A stretch of 64,000 nucleotides of DNA from Candolleomyces eurysporus (taxonomy: Eukaryota > Basidiomycota > Agaricomycetes > Agaricales > Psathyrellaceae): NCBI GenBank assembly GCA_027579435.1, contig JANBPK010001055.1, forward strand, positions 1 through 64,000. The letters are read 5' to 3'. The notes under the pieces were generated by a model. The model saw nothing but the letters and a program-made list of their open reading frames with translations. It was not told the DNA's origin and did not search any database. The translations under genes and the position numbers were made by a program. Positions 1 to 11,783 of the stretch are shown here, piece by piece. Each line of letters opens with the position of its first letter. The stretch's first letter is position 1.

Positions 1-944
1 TTCCAGACGGGGTGGAGACTCCATCAGCGATAGCGGACTGGGAGCAATGCGAAGTAGTTTGATCATCATCGCTATCTTCAACGACATGGATAGTCGCATT
101 CTGAGGAATTTCGGATGGCCTGGTGCGTTGTGGAACGAAGGGTAGGGCCTTTGTTGTACTACCACTTTTGGAGAGCTGAAGAGTTTCTAGCATGTGGTGG
201 TCTCGGAGTCGACGTCGGCGTTCCCTTCGTCTGGAACTTCTGGTGGTACGAACGGTGGATTCAACGGCGAGTTGGAAAACGGTGTGTTGGTATAGAACAC
301 CGGGGTACGTGGATTGAGGTACGCGACTGATTGATCGTACGTGGAGACTGTCGTACTGAAGAGTGGAATAAACAAGGGGGACCCAACCTCCTGTAAGAAG
401 TATTGGATGTGTAGTGTGGTGGGTGATAGATATCGGCACAAGCACACGGTCTCGAACATTCACTGTAAGGCGGCCCTCGTAGTAGGTGATAATCCCTGGA
501 TCAATGATGAAATAAGCCCGAGGATTTCGGCGTCGGTTACCGGAAGAATGTGAGAGGTGGTTCGGTTGTAATTGATATGGAGTTGTTCGATGATAGTCGC
601 GCAAAGGACGGCTTCGTCTTTATTGTCTTCGCGTTCGAGAGTGAGAGTAAGTCGGACGGTACTAGGCATAAGCCGTAGCGAGTATACAAGTTATCGATGA
701 ATCTCGAGAACAAGCTGAAGAGCCTGTCCCGTTTCTCTGTTGGTATTTATACTAGTACATGAAGTCGAGTCATACTACTAGCTAGTCATTCTTAGTCCGT
801 AATTATAAGTCATAAAAAGAAAAATGAGTCCTATAGACCCAACTCGACTAGTTCTTGAGTCACTTGTACTAACTTATCTAAAGTACTAGTAAAGCGAGTC
901 ATTATATCTACGAACTTGTCCTTTGGAGTCATGTTACCTGTAAC
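1..944. other. Left edge, no confident gene
   Basis: No complete gene can be supported here. The minus strand carries a 69-residue open frame (669-460) beginning MPSTVRLTLT, and a second proline-rich frame (459-187). They could be two exons of one hypothetical protein, but no GT-AG junction keeps both frames open, so I do not call it. From 740 to 945 the DNA is AT-rich with repeated GAGTCA-like words, and a 33-residue minus-strand frame (MTPKDKFVDIMT...) ends at 831. This AT-rich block abuts the point where tyrosinase homology starts abruptly (about 950), so it is probably foreign sequence joined to the tyrosinase fragment. Confidence 0.3.
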
Positions 945-949
945 ATGAG

Positions 950-2979
950 GGGTGAAACCGAAGGTCTTCCGAATGTTTTCAAGCTTCCGGTGCTCGAATT
1001 TGAGCTCCCGAATGGCTCTCAATGCACAATTACAAATCCGCTCGCCTTCTACGACTTTGAAGGAGATATTCCAGATGGCTTCCAGAACATGGTCTGGAGC
1101 ACGTCTCTGGTACCTGAAGAGGCAGAATCGTTCTTTAAGATATGGCCTCGTACGTATCGCTGGCCGACGAGCAGCCCCAACGCGCCTAACGAAGACTACG
1201 AAAGAATCAATACGTGAGTGTACACAGCTGAATATCTTTTGTCCTCCGCATTGGCATGATTATACTGAAGCCAACGTGATTCTCAGCCTGATGCGCGGAG
1301 ACAAGGCACAACGTGGTTCTGTCCGCCAGCTCCGCGACCAAGTTGGTCGTTTGTTTACTTATCCCACTCCCGGCGAGACAGCTGTGCGTCAACGACCTTC
1401 TATGTGTGTTACCTTTTGCAGTATTCTCGACTACGAGGAGCAGCTCACCTTGGTCGATCATAGTTGGGATGAATTTTCGAACACAACCTTCCAAAGCAAA
1501 GGGAAGACGGGTTGGGAACCAATAAACGGCGGTGAGGGTGCACCCACAGCTCGTCTATGAGCACCGTCTTATGGATATCGCGATAGGGTCCATTGAAGCT
1601 CCACACAACACCGTCCACCTTCTCCTCGGCGGCCTTGGATATATGGTGCGTGACTCTTGGAGCTTACACTCATTTATTTTCGCTAAGCCCGCCATGGTTC
1701 CTTTTAGGCGAACGCCGACTACGCAGGTCTGTGTTTCACTTGCCTTCATTGAGTAAGAGACTCTGAAAATAAACTGAACGTTCCTATCAGGGTTCGATCC
1801 TATTTTCTATATCCACCACTGTAACATTGATCGAATTCTGGCCTTTTGGGAGTACACCTACAACGAGTTCTGGGTCGGAGAGGGATATTACCATAAGGAT
1901 GGCGGTGAAAACGTTATACGGTTCAGTACGTGTGCCCCGGTTAGACTGCTTTTCCCGACCTAGCTCTGACATTGATCCAATCTAGCGCAATCCGGTGGAC
2001 CCTCTGGGAGCGGAGCCGTTGAAGTCGACCAGTCGTCTCCTCTCCAGCCGTATCGGAGCACCAAGGGAGAGTATTGGATTCCCAAGCAGGCGCGGTTCTT
2101 GAACGCAAGCTCGAGTTTCGAACAAGGTAAGCAATTTGTCAATTTGCGACTTTCTTAAGATTTTTTGTGTGCGACACACCGTTCACCGAAAATTCAATAG
2201 GTTACACATATCCAGACCTGGTCGCAAAAGTTGGGCAAGAAGTGAAGCGGGTCAGGTTGACTGATCCTTTGCCCACCACTGACGAGGAAGTCCACATCTG
2301 TAGGGCGGTCTTGCAAGCCAGCTTCCCCTTGGCCCAGCCTAGAGAAGGAAAATTGGAACTCGGCGACGCCAAAAACGAAACCAGGGGAGGCGCCAACTCC
2401 AAGGTAGTCCCCAACTACCGCCATTTCTATGTCTTCGTCGAGCTTGTGGGGCACGCTTTCGGTGGGTCATACTCGCTCGAACTCGTTCACGAGGGGCAGG
2501 TGATCGCGTCCTTTGCGATCTTCTCGCGGGGTGATCAGACACAATGTGCTGCTTGCAGGGTGCAAAGAGAGGCTGGTGGGCTGGTCAAGGGCGTCGTCCA
2601 TATCCCCGACGACGTCATAACCAGCATCATTGATTCTCGGTCTGACGAACTGTCCCGGCTACCCGATCAGGGGAAGCTTCCGGAGGTGGCTCGTGCCGTT
2701 AGGGAGAGTGTCCATGTGCGACTGGTTAATCCAGCAGGACATCTCCTGGCGGATGCTGTTGGACATAGTCGTGGATCCGATTCCGGAAGTGGCGAGGGGG
2801 CTGGTATTCCACTCGATGATGCGATCATCCCCAAGATAGAATTACAGTCTTGTCGCGCTGTTCGGAAGGAGTGGCCCGTGGAGCTTGAGGACGAGCCTGG
2901 AGAGGCGGCGCTGAGCTTCTTTGGTCATGTTGAATTCGGGGATTTGCTCACCAGCGACCATCAGTGGAGGAAGGCGTAA
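950..2979 (+). pseudogene. Tyrosinase copy 1, 5'-truncated (no CuA site)
   Basis: Tyrosinases are type-3 copper enzymes that hydroxylate phenols and oxidise catechols to quinones. Homology to the fuller copy at 38.4-41.3 kb starts in the exon that should read PFWDWTDPRGETEG; only RGETEGLP onward is present. Downstream exons are open with good splice sites: LMRGDKAQRGSVRQL, WDEFSNTTFQSK, the CuB motif APHNTVH, the second CuB motif FYIHHCNIDRI, and a long last exon from about 2201 with the C-terminal domain (NYRHFYVFVELVGHAFGGSYS). An intron of about 55 bp before GSIEAPHN restores the frame. All exons that supply the three CuA histidines are missing, so a working enzyme cannot be made from this copy. 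The coding quality of the rest suggests recent truncation. Confidence 0.85.
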
Positions 2980-3242
2980 AGTACGGAATGTGGATTGAAT
3001 GTTGCTCCTGAACCAATAGTCGACATAAGTGCTGACTAGAATGTGCCAAAGTATTCAGTAGACAATGTAACGGAACAAGGTCCCGGGGAAGCTACTAAAA
3101 CTGCCCGTCTGTTCGAGGAGATGGAGGAATTACAAGGGAGATGAACATAGTGGGATATGTATTAAATCGTTTGTGTATGTTGCATCAGTAAAAAGTGGCG
3201 ACCGCCGATACTAAGGATGCGTAATATCAAAATAATGCTAGC
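2980..3242. other. Intergenic, 3' flank of tyrosinase 1
   Basis: No open frame or recognisable motif. It runs from the tyrosinase stop to the 8-bp direct repeat that flanks the hAT-like element. Confidence 0.5.
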
Positions 3243-4331
3243 GCGCGGCGGATTGCGCACAAAGTAACTTTTTAAGTTAACTTGTCGTCGGTCTTCCCTG
3301 CGAAAAAAAGTTAGCTTGTCCGTGCCTCACTTGGGGCATTTTAACTTGGCGGTAAGTTAACGTGCCCCAGCCAAAGTACATCCCTGCTGTTAGCCCTGCT
3401 AAATCTCAATTCATGACTAGCCCTGGCTCTTTTCCCCTTGTTGCTCATGATTGTGGCCAGCGACTGCTGACGTCCCTGTTGTAGATATACATCCTCCTTT
3501 TCGGTTCCCGAACGATTCTTTCTCATGTATCGCTCTCCAATGTTTTGAGGTAAATGTGAGCACGATATTTTCACCTCAATTAATTTCCCCTTTCCCCTCA
3601 CCTTTGCTCGCATCTCTTTTTTGCGTTCACTTTCATTTAATTATAATCCGCCTGGTCTCGTGCTGTCTCTACAATTGTTTGCATTCAAATACACCCATTT
3701 ATATTTCCTTCGTGAGCCATCAGAGGCGGAGGAGTACAAACAACTTGCGTGTACAAATAAAGGAGTTGTGAGAGGTCAAAGTCAATGACGAAACATGAGC
3801 TTTGCTCTGGCAGACTTGGACGTAACTTGAGTGAGCTTGGACCTAACTTGGATCATCACACGGCGAACTTGGATGATCTTAGACTTAACTTGCACCTAAC
3901 TTGCACCTCAAAACGACCAACTCGGCTCTTCAGCGAAACCGCATAGCACACAGATTGATAATTCACGTTTCTAAAAGACACAGTTCTACATACTGCATCT
4001 AGACTTGCCTCATATCTTCTCCTTCAGAGCTAGAAACAACATTCCCATCCTTGTCAACATAAACATACCAGCCAGGACTGTCCGAAAGGAGTCTTCAGCC
4101 TTCTAAAATTGTTTACAACAGAAAAATCCACCGTCTCTTGACGAAAATAGACTGTTTACTCTAGTTAAGAGAACAGTTTTGCATTAACTTGCTACTAACT
4201 TACGTTGCCTTGGGGTAGCTTGAGTGAGCTTGAAACGACCATCTGAACTTGAGTCGAAAAGTTAGAAAAAGTTAATTTTGTAAGGGGCAAGTTAAGGACG
4301 GAAAGTTACTTTGTGAATCACCCGCGCGGCG
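3243..4331. mobile_element. Non-autonomous hAT-like element with 8-bp target duplication
   Basis: The perfect 8-bp direct repeat GCGCGGCG lies at 3243-3250 and 4324-4331. Between them the two ends are imperfect inverted repeats: the left reads GATTGCGCACAAAGTAACTT, and the right, reverse-complemented, reads GGGTGATTCACAAAGTAACT. Inside both ends the words AACTTG and ACCTAACTTG recur many times (3270-3370, 3815-3915, 4190-4310), a subterminal-repeat pattern usual for hAT ends. No transposase frame is present; the 106-residue frame at 3451-3771 shows no family resemblance. An 8-bp duplication fits hAT; assignment to a family is inference. Confidence 0.75.
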
Positions 4332-5096
4332 TAACCTCGCTGGCCGGATCTTTTTGCAGTTATCATTGCTAGAATAAAGCCCCGCGAAACGGAGCCAGAA
4401 ATTAGACAGTATTGAGCAGGATCTCATTGCCTCGTAAACAAGACATCGCGTTCACGGCAAAATACTATCAAGAGGTTGCAGGCTACCGTTCTATCGAGGG
4501 CCGAAAAATCTTACTTTCTGCCAAATTCTTCGCTTGCGAGTATTGGACAACCACTTATGTCATTGTATAACCCCGGATTGCCAGCTCCACAATAAGAAGT
4601 AACGAGAGTGGGAGAAGATGGCCGTTCTTGAGGGGTCTCCATGCAAAACCATCCCGATATCTAAGACAAGAAACGCCTCGCTTTGCTACGGCTTTTGAGT
4701 GTGATGGAACACTAAGGTCGCATTTGCAGCCGCCCGATTGATCATTCGTTATAAGTTTTCAAACTATCGTGATGACAGGTACTAAATGCGACGCGCAATG
4801 CCAAGGTACACGGTTAGCGCTATGCGCATTGTGCAAGAGCATCATGAGATCTCCCGTTTGGATAAATTTGCCTCAATATCTTCTCCTTATAAGTTTTGCT
4901 GGTATCTTACGGAGGGCAAACTAGTTGGATTTCAGGAGATTTTCTACTGCCCCAGGTACAGGGACATTGAAGGATCGATTAAGGGGAGTGTAGATTGCGG
5001 TGTTGAGGTCGTAGAGATCTATGGTGTGGAGGGCCAATCACAAATAAAAATGAGGGAACGATAAAAGGAAACAAGACAAGCGATTCGGCTTGGAAT
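4332..5096. other. Intergenic; short unassigned open frame
   Basis: A 92-residue plus-strand frame from an ATG at 4786 to 5064 (MRRAMPRYTVSAM...) is open but resembles nothing I know and has no clear promoter or intron structure. The rest holds nothing I can identify. Confidence 0.25.
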
Positions 5097-5300
5097 TCAA
5101 AGAGAATGAGGACGACAGACGAAGGCACCTTTGGCGTCTTGAATCACACGCACGCGCCCCGGGTCGGCTTCGAGAACTTCTTCCAGTAATGTACGGCCGG
5201 GCAGGGAAGAGAGGCTGACAGATGCGATGTCATCGATCCAGCAGTTAGAGTAGGTGTTGCACAACTCGGTAGTGGGCTGAGGACGTGTGCACACCGGCTG
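5097..5300 (-). pseudogene. ABC-F exon fragment (displaced copy of exon 3 of the 60.1-kb gene)
   Basis: On the minus strand the frame LEEVLEADPGRVRVIQDAKG is a near match to [20 protein letters not shown] in exon 3 of the ABC-F gene at 60.6-60.8 kb. The similarity continues across the exon 3 donor site (AAAGGTGC), so the copy came from genomic DNA, not from a spliced transcript. Only part of the inter-Walker region is present; there is no Walker A, signature or Walker B motif. It is a dead gene fragment sitting between tyrosinase 1 and DUF6535-A. Confidence 0.75.
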
Positions 5301-5335
5301 TTCCTTATTGAGACCTTATGCCGGCAGAACGTCAT

Positions 5336-5717
5336 GATTGACTAGTTTGGAACCTTGCGACTCTTTGACTTTTAGATCGCAACGCATGCTTGTAAAATAT
5401 GGTGAAGTTTGTCCGAATCGAGGATTCCTCGTAGTAAATAACCTTTCGGTGAACAGCAGATTCATCCTACTCCAGTTTTATGGTGATAGCTGTTGAGATT
5501 GGTGCGAAGCTTTAACGATTACCATTGTGCACTATGGCCGCGTGACTCATGTCCGTCAGCACAAGCATGAGAAGCATGAACGCACATCGTCAAAAACATC
5601 AAGAAGTACAGTGAGAGCTACCGAAGGTGTCCATCTGAACCATTGGATAGCTTGATGGCAAACATATAGAAAGAGACAAAAATATTGAATGAAGGTTCAG
5701 GAGATGGGTTGAATCGT
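5336..5717. other. 3' flank of DUF6535-A
   Basis: No gene seen. Short stretches match the 3' flank of DUF6535-B (for example cagtgagagctaccgaa near 5610 and near 11676), so this flank was duplicated together with the gene. Confidence 0.5.
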
Positions 5718-7991
5718 CTACTTGGAGTCAAAAGAAATAGGAATGACTGCATGGCCGGCCATCTTGCCCGTTTCACCGCCCTCTGGTGAGCGCTCTTCAC
5801 GGAATTCGAGTCCATGGTTCGCGTAAAGCTGCAAGAGCCGCTCCCACCCATTTTGCTCAACGGTCCCCAAAAGATCATTTGGAGCTCCGACTGAGGCTTT
5901 GGAAGTTGTGAGGCGGATAGCATCCACAAGGGAGGCAATCGAGTTCATATAGTCGGGGTGCGTAGTTTTGTACTCCTCGATTCTTTCCTTCGCAAGCTCA
6001 ACTTCGTCGGCTTCCGTGTATTGAGGAGAGATGACGTCGAAGATTCGGGTGACGTAGACGATGGCCTTTGCAATCCATTCCCTCACGACGTCCGAGGAAA
6101 CAAGGGAAGAGTTTGGGACGACGTTCTGCGCCAGGCGTTGGTTCAACGCACACACATGTTGCAGAACATCGGAGTTCATGTTCCATGGCGACGTCTTGGA
6201 TAAGCTTGGGACCAAGAGCTTAAGGAGAACCGGATTCCAAGTCAGACGCAATAAGTACGGATTCAGGAGAACCGCGCTCCAAGTCAGGTCGATTGACTGC
6301 TGACTCAGGAGAAAAGCTACTCTCTGAACGGGAACATTTTGCATGTACATATAGACCGTCTCGCAGTATTGGATACGGGATTCTGGGAGTTCAAACAGGT
6401 CAGCATCCACGATGAGGGAATTTCGGCTTGAACGAGTCACCTGTGGAAATGTTTTTGACGTGATCGTCCCCATCCGAAAAGAATACGGAAGTGAAATTCT
6501 TGATCTGCGCTTCGCCGAGGCCGATGGGAGAGGTAACAGTACGAGCGGACCGTTCATCCGACGGTGTGTAGGATTTGGCTTCATTGAGTATCCTCAAGAG
6601 GAGCTCGAATCGGTGCCCGACAAGTTTTTCCTTGAGCCCTGTCGCTTCCGAGCTATCCAGGGCGAATCGGTCAAGGACGTACGCCGTGTATACATCCTTG
6701 TGAAGCCCATCACAGCCTTGTTCAGGGAGCTCTGTTTTGAGATATACATCTAAATGCAACCTCTTCTGCTTCCCAGAGAAGATGTACAGCTCACGGACCA
6801 ACGCTTTGCCATGATCAAGGATCGTATCTTCGGTGGAATGCAGGAATGCATAGATCGCACGAATATCCTCCGGAAACCTACTAGCAACCCAAAGCGCACC
6901 CAGCAAAGATATAACCTGGACCTGGCGTGACCACATCATCTGACGGCCAGCGACCGCTGCAATGACATACTCGACCCAACTTCCATGAGCCCAAACCCCA
7001 TACATCAATCCAGCGGCTATGCTGACAATAGTCATCACTGTTCTGTCGATCTTCGACAGGAAAATCCCCAGACCGACCGTAAAGAGAACCAAGGAGAGGA
7101 GGAGCATTGTACCGAGGGTCCTGTGTACTACCCTTACACCTATGAATTTCTTTTCTTCTTCTTGATAAGTCAGGAGCTCTACAATCCGCTTCGCTGAGGC
7201 TCTTGTCTCTTTATCACTCTTGCCCAAGAAGATTGTCCACAATATACCGATGAACCCAGTGCCTAGGCTGAGTGTAAGGCTTAGAAACCACAGCCCGTTG
7301 ACAGCAACGGCATATGACGGAGGTTCGAAGGCGAGTGTTTGGTTAAGGTTGAGTGGTGGGAGTGCGACCTGAGAGGCATTTTGACCAGTGAGGCTATCGA
7401 GCTGGTAATGAATGCGAAGGAGTAGATCCACTGTTAATTCCTCGTGGTCGACCCGCAGAAGCTTGTAAGACTCAATGATGAAGGCGGTGACGACGGCAGA
7501 GAAAAGGGATGCCTGGGATCATGTGTTGAAAGGATTGTTCCGTAAAAATTCGAGGCGAAGGTTAACTCACGAAGACCAACAGTTTATCTATGTGGTTGCG
7601 CATGAATCCATATTTCTCTCTGGTCGCCTGCATGGCAAGTTCGGCGCACAGAGACCATGATTCTTCCGGTGTCATTCTTCCTTCCTTGGGAAGGCAAAGA
7701 TACGGGTCAGTCGAAGACCAAGATTTGACTCCGCCCTGCGAGTACCGAGATAAGCACAACTCTCCGGTCTCGGAACGTATTCACGTACGGTATCTCCACC
7801 CTCGGCAATAGCCTCGTTATGAGGTTGCTCCTCACTGCTTTCCGCGTGCCCATCCTGGCGATTCGGGGTACTGGAGATGCCCATTGGGTCGTCCTGGCAC
7901 GAGATTGTTCAGCAATATAAACCGGGAAGTAGCTGGGTGGACCTACAGCAATCGTGTCGGAAGAGTTGTTCACTCTTTTGTAACTGTACAT
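5718..7991 (-). CDS. DUF6535 membrane protein A (complete)
   Basis: Five exons: 7991-7947, 7893-7789, 7735-7571, 7512-6441 and 6382-5718, all with GT-AG junctions, sum to 683 codons plus stop. The start is MYSYKRVNNSSDT. Exon 3 holds GGVKSWSSTDPYLCLP; exon 4 opens with ASLFSAVVTAFIIESYKLL, the hallmark membrane segment of the DUF6535 domain found in agaricomycetes. Two or three further hydrophobic stretches follow (around VNGLWFLSLTLSLGTGFIG, TMLLLSLVLFTVGLGIFL and TIVSIAAGLMYGV). The C-terminal half is soluble and helical, with VGHRFELLLRILN shared by all copies. The family has no known biochemical function. It is the only copy here whose frame is unbroken, and it serves as the reference for B, C and D. 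Confidence 0.88.
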
Positions 7992-10195
7992 GAGGAAGCC
8001 AAGGTGGGCGGGCGGTGGACTCAGTTGTAGTTTTGGACAAGAAATTGAGACTCAGGTGCATTTATAGTATGTGTGGAACGTGCTTAAAGCATCCGTTTCC
8101 CTCACCCAGCGCCGTTCCCCTGACGATGCCTGAGGGTAAGTTTCAGACCCGGCAACGTTGATCATTCCGGGGATCTGACAGGGGCACTCATGCTTCTTAC
8201 AGCTGCCATGCCGAATCTGGCGCACGAGGTCAGAAGTTCACACTCAATTTTATCGATTGTATCGATAGATGATGTAGCCGCGATTACCAGCATCTCCCGA
8301 TTGAGCGGAAAACCCAGACTGATCATCACCGTAATTGTTGCTTGTAAGTATAACAGAACCAGACTCCTGAAAGAGCCAGCGGAGATGAAGAGTGGTGGTC
8401 TCGATGGCGCTTAGATAGAACGTTGGCGGAAAATGCGAGGTCAGGTTATACCTCTTCACCGAATTTCCAAAACAGTCCCGGAATACAAACTGTTGACTCC
8501 ATCTCCATCTGACCTGCAGTCGCGACTTTCGTGTCGCTTGAAGACTTTGATCTCAGACCACGATGGTAGGCGCCAAGGAGAGGTAAGAATCTCACCTTCC
8601 CGAGAGACAGATTCCTGGGATGATAGGGAAGAGTGGTGCGCTCTTCCGTGCAGGCACGCAATGTGGCAGAGAAAGACATTCAGCCGATTGTGGTCTAACA
8701 ATGTGACTACCCGTCAGGGTCCTCTGAGTCTCTAGAACAATTGGACGCGTTTCAGGGTACTTTGACAATCCGCTAGGCTTAGCTGGTCCATTATATCGAC
8801 AGCCCTTGCCCACGCGACCACTGAATGATGCTTCCCGAAGCTGCTGTAAGCGTAACACGGACTCTGCCAGCTGGAATACATTCGATTTTACGGCTGGACC
8901 GATCATATTAGTGGGCTCAGTTCTTCCGAGCAGTGGTAAGACTACTATCTAACACTGTCATGAAGCAACTCGGCGCTCTTTAGCTTTGAGAGCCTCTCCA
9001 TCGGTNAAAAAAACCCGCTAATCAACCTCCATCGTCCAACGAAGTGAGGCGACACGACGAGATATGTGAGATAGATCCGATTTTAGAGAAGTACTGGTGC
9101 AATGAGCGCAGTCGAATCGAGGTCGACTCGAGCCTCAAATAGCTATGCAAGGCGCTTGATTCGGACGCGACGCGAGCAGATCACGTGGTGGGTCCGAGCG
9201 CCTCAGCTGAGGCCAAGCATGGCGGGCTTCGGACGTCTTAACAATCGGTAGGCGCTCCAAGTAATATATGCTTCTCGGCCTCCCGTTAACGCCAATGCCA
9301 AGCGCTAGAACAGACTCGTTGATCACTGGCCTTACTACCATGGCGAGGAGAGTACCTACCTTGGTCTTCATCGCCACCGTTATCCCCCTCCTTGCCTTCG
9401 TACTCGTCACTCAACCCTCCACATATCGGTCCTGCGGATCATAGTCCAGAATGGTAAGAGGAGGATTTTGGTTCTGTCGGAGAGAGCAGGGAGAAGGGCC
9501 CTAAGGCGGTGTTCATTGTCGGGGCGCGTAGGGCGATATTGGGTTGAGGTGGTCAGTACGTGCCTGTCCCGAATACGACGGTTACTGCTATGTCGAAGGA
9601 TGCTTGCTGGTAAGTGATCCCTGTCGCTCGTTCGTTTGAAATTCGAAGGACAACCACCGTCCCCTCGTTCCGTCATAGATTCTCTCTGAAATGCAATCAT
9701 CCCCCTAGGTGATACTCCCACCACGGTGCAGATGGCAACTCTTGATCTCTGGATGGACTCAACCAAGGAGATTCTCGAGGTGGTCTACGAGTCGCACGAG
9801 AAATATCATGCCAGTGACGGGATACGCAGGAGGTCGCTCAGAGGATGCTCCGCGTTTAGCATGGCAATGTACAAGCCCATGAAAAGCAGGAAATATGGAA
9901 AGATCGTGAGTGAATGTGCTTCCATCCCTCCTCGCTCATTGCTGTTCTTATCCAATTCGTTGTTACTCGTGAATCGTTGGATTAGTTGCAGGTCTATGCA
10001 ACCCAGCGAACACGATCTCCTACGCGTCCACCAAGCCTCTCATAAACGCCATCTAGTCTTTTCTCTCAGGTCCTCACTGCACCTCACAACGTCGCTATCG
10101 TAGATGTGGAATCGAAACCATGGTTTGGGCGTGGCTAGAGTTTTCATTCCATCCACCCAGCGGGCGGGACCAAGCTGTCAGGCTCTGTAACTCAG
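7992..10195. other. Upstream region of DUF6535-A; degraded duplicated DNA
   Basis: No gene can be supported. Around 8200-8520 the minus strand is weakly similar to 33070-33330, upstream of the 5' exons of DUF6535-B (shared words GGAAATTC, TAACCT and CGCAT-TTCC in the same order), so both come from one duplicated upstream segment. A single N at 9006 precedes a run of seven A. A plus-strand frame at 9726-10103 (QMATLDLWMDSTKEILEV...) is open but unassigned; its position just 5' of the tyrosinase 2 remnant suggests non-tyrosinase sequence joined there. Confidence 0.35.
8061..8066 (-). promoter_or_regulatory. Putative TATA box of DUF6535-A
   Basis: On the minus strand TATAAA lies 70 bp upstream of the start codon at 7991. 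A similar box sits upstream of the 5' exons of copy B (TATAAA, 32974-32979), which supports a real core promoter kept through duplication. Confidence 0.5.
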
Positions 10196-10836
10196 GGTCA
10201 TTCTGGGTTAGAAAGGGCTATTACAAGAAGGGTGGCGACGGAGTTTCTATACCATTCGGTATGTTTCGGAGTTCAACTTGAGCATTAATGAAGAACTAGT
10301 TCTGATATCACTACAACCAAGTACAACGTAAAGGAACGTGGACCGAGAGCGATGGCTTCAAAGTCGACCAGTCATCCCCTCTCCAGCCATTAGGAGTGCC
10401 GATAACGTGTATTGGACTCCCGAAAGAGCGAGGTGGTTGAACGATAACTCCACGTTCAATAAGGGTGAGTGCTTGTTAGTCTATTCCCGACTTGATCCTG
10501 TGTCGTTCAACACAATTCAATAGGGTACATGTATCCGGACATCGTTGCGACTGTAGGGGATAAAAAGGAGCGCGTCCGCTTGATCGATCCTTTGCCCTCT
10601 ACCGAAGCCGAAGTCAGAAAGTGTAAGGCGGTCTTGCAGTCCAGCTTTGGTCTGGCCCAGCCCAAAGAAGGAAAAGTGGATCACGGCGATGCCAAGCTAG
10701 CACCGTAGGGCACAGATGAGCACAATGAGGCAGTCCCCAATTATCGCCGCTTCTACGTCTTTATCGAGCTCGTGGAGCATGTCTTCGGGGGGTCGTACTC
10801 ACTGGAAATCGTCTGTGAAGGCAAGGCCAGATCGGG
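10196..10836 (+). pseudogene. Tyrosinase copy 2, remnant
   Basis: Only the exons equivalent to FWIGKGYYKRDG (here FWVRKGYYKKGG), GTWAESDGF (here GTWTESDGF), RSADNVYWTPE and the start of the last exon (GYMYPDIVATVGDKKERV) remain. One base is missing after SSPLQP (ccattagg against ccatatagg in copy 3), which shifts the frame. An in-frame TAG stands at 10706-10708. After SYSLEIVCEGKA the match to tyrosinase ends and the sequence jumps to DNA that lies about 300 bp downstream of the tyrosinase 3 stop, so an internal deletion removed the 3' part. Both copper sites are gone. Confidence 0.85.
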
Positions 10837-11400
10837 GTAACACTTACTAACGCCGACACGTTCAGACGTCAGACAGAAATTCGAACGTTAGGCTTCAGGG
10901 TCATTTACTGAGGAGGATATAATTTGTGGCAATGTTCAGGGTTTAGATGCCTTGACTGTGGTAGGAGATGTTCACCATAGGGCAGTCGTAACGGACGAAG
11001 GAAGTACAAACAGCAACGGCCTTGTGCGCGATGTCCTGAGCTCCGATAAATGAGGACGCATCGATCATAACTTGGCAAACTCGGGTACCAGCGTCTACTA
11101 TGCTGTAGAGAATTTAAGTTGAGGTATGTTAGTAGCACAAATGGTCTTTCTTGATTCCAGCTTTAATACACCATCTTTCCCACTGCCGCCGTACCGATAT
11201 TGTACCTCATGGACAAGCTCTCTTTATACAATCTTCTTGAGTATCTCTGCCCAATACAGCTTCGCTGGTTTGATATTACTATCCCCTGTGTTTCTCGTGA
11301 CCGACTCGCGCAGTTGGCCTTCAAGCTCCCGATGCGTTCAAGGACTGACAGATTATTGATGGGTGGGATCAAGGTCCATAGGACTAGGGGAGGATTGATG
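10837..11400. repeat. Copy of the downstream flank of tyrosinase 3
   Basis: This stretch matches 41585-42110 in the same orientation: caacgccgacacgttc, gaggacgcatcgatcat, ttgggtaccagcgtctac-like and tttctcgtgac words occur in the same order. It includes a decayed copy of the minus-strand frame described at 41317-41873 (CVLIYRSSGHR here, CVLVCRSSRHH there), broken by stops. Confidence 0.6.
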
Positions 11401-11783
11401 GGTTGAGCGTACTTTTGGAGGCAGATTTTCGAAAAATACCAATTACTCGGTACCTGAACGAAGATTTTCTTGGGATCTTGAGCCCAAAGGCGTTCACAGC
11501 GCTCGAAATGCTCTTCAAATAGCTCTGCAAAGAACATTGGACTTGAAAATAGAACATCAGACGTGGGTGTGATCAAGATTGGTTCAATGGTTCAATAATT
11601 ATCGTTGTGCACTACGGACCTCTACGTCAGTACGAAGAACGTAAAACCAAATCATCGGGAACGTCCACAATTACAGTGAGAGCTACCGAAAGTGTCCATC
11701 CGAAGCAATAGAGCAGAGCCTGATGTCGAACTTACATAGATGGAGATGTAATTGTAAAATGAAGGAGAAGTAGATCGAATCGT
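11401..11783. other. 3' flank of DUF6535-B
   Basis: No gene seen. It contains a weaker copy of the AATAGCTCTGCAAAGA word group (about 11517-11560) that also occurs at 33838-33880 and 42453-42495. Confidence 0.4.
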
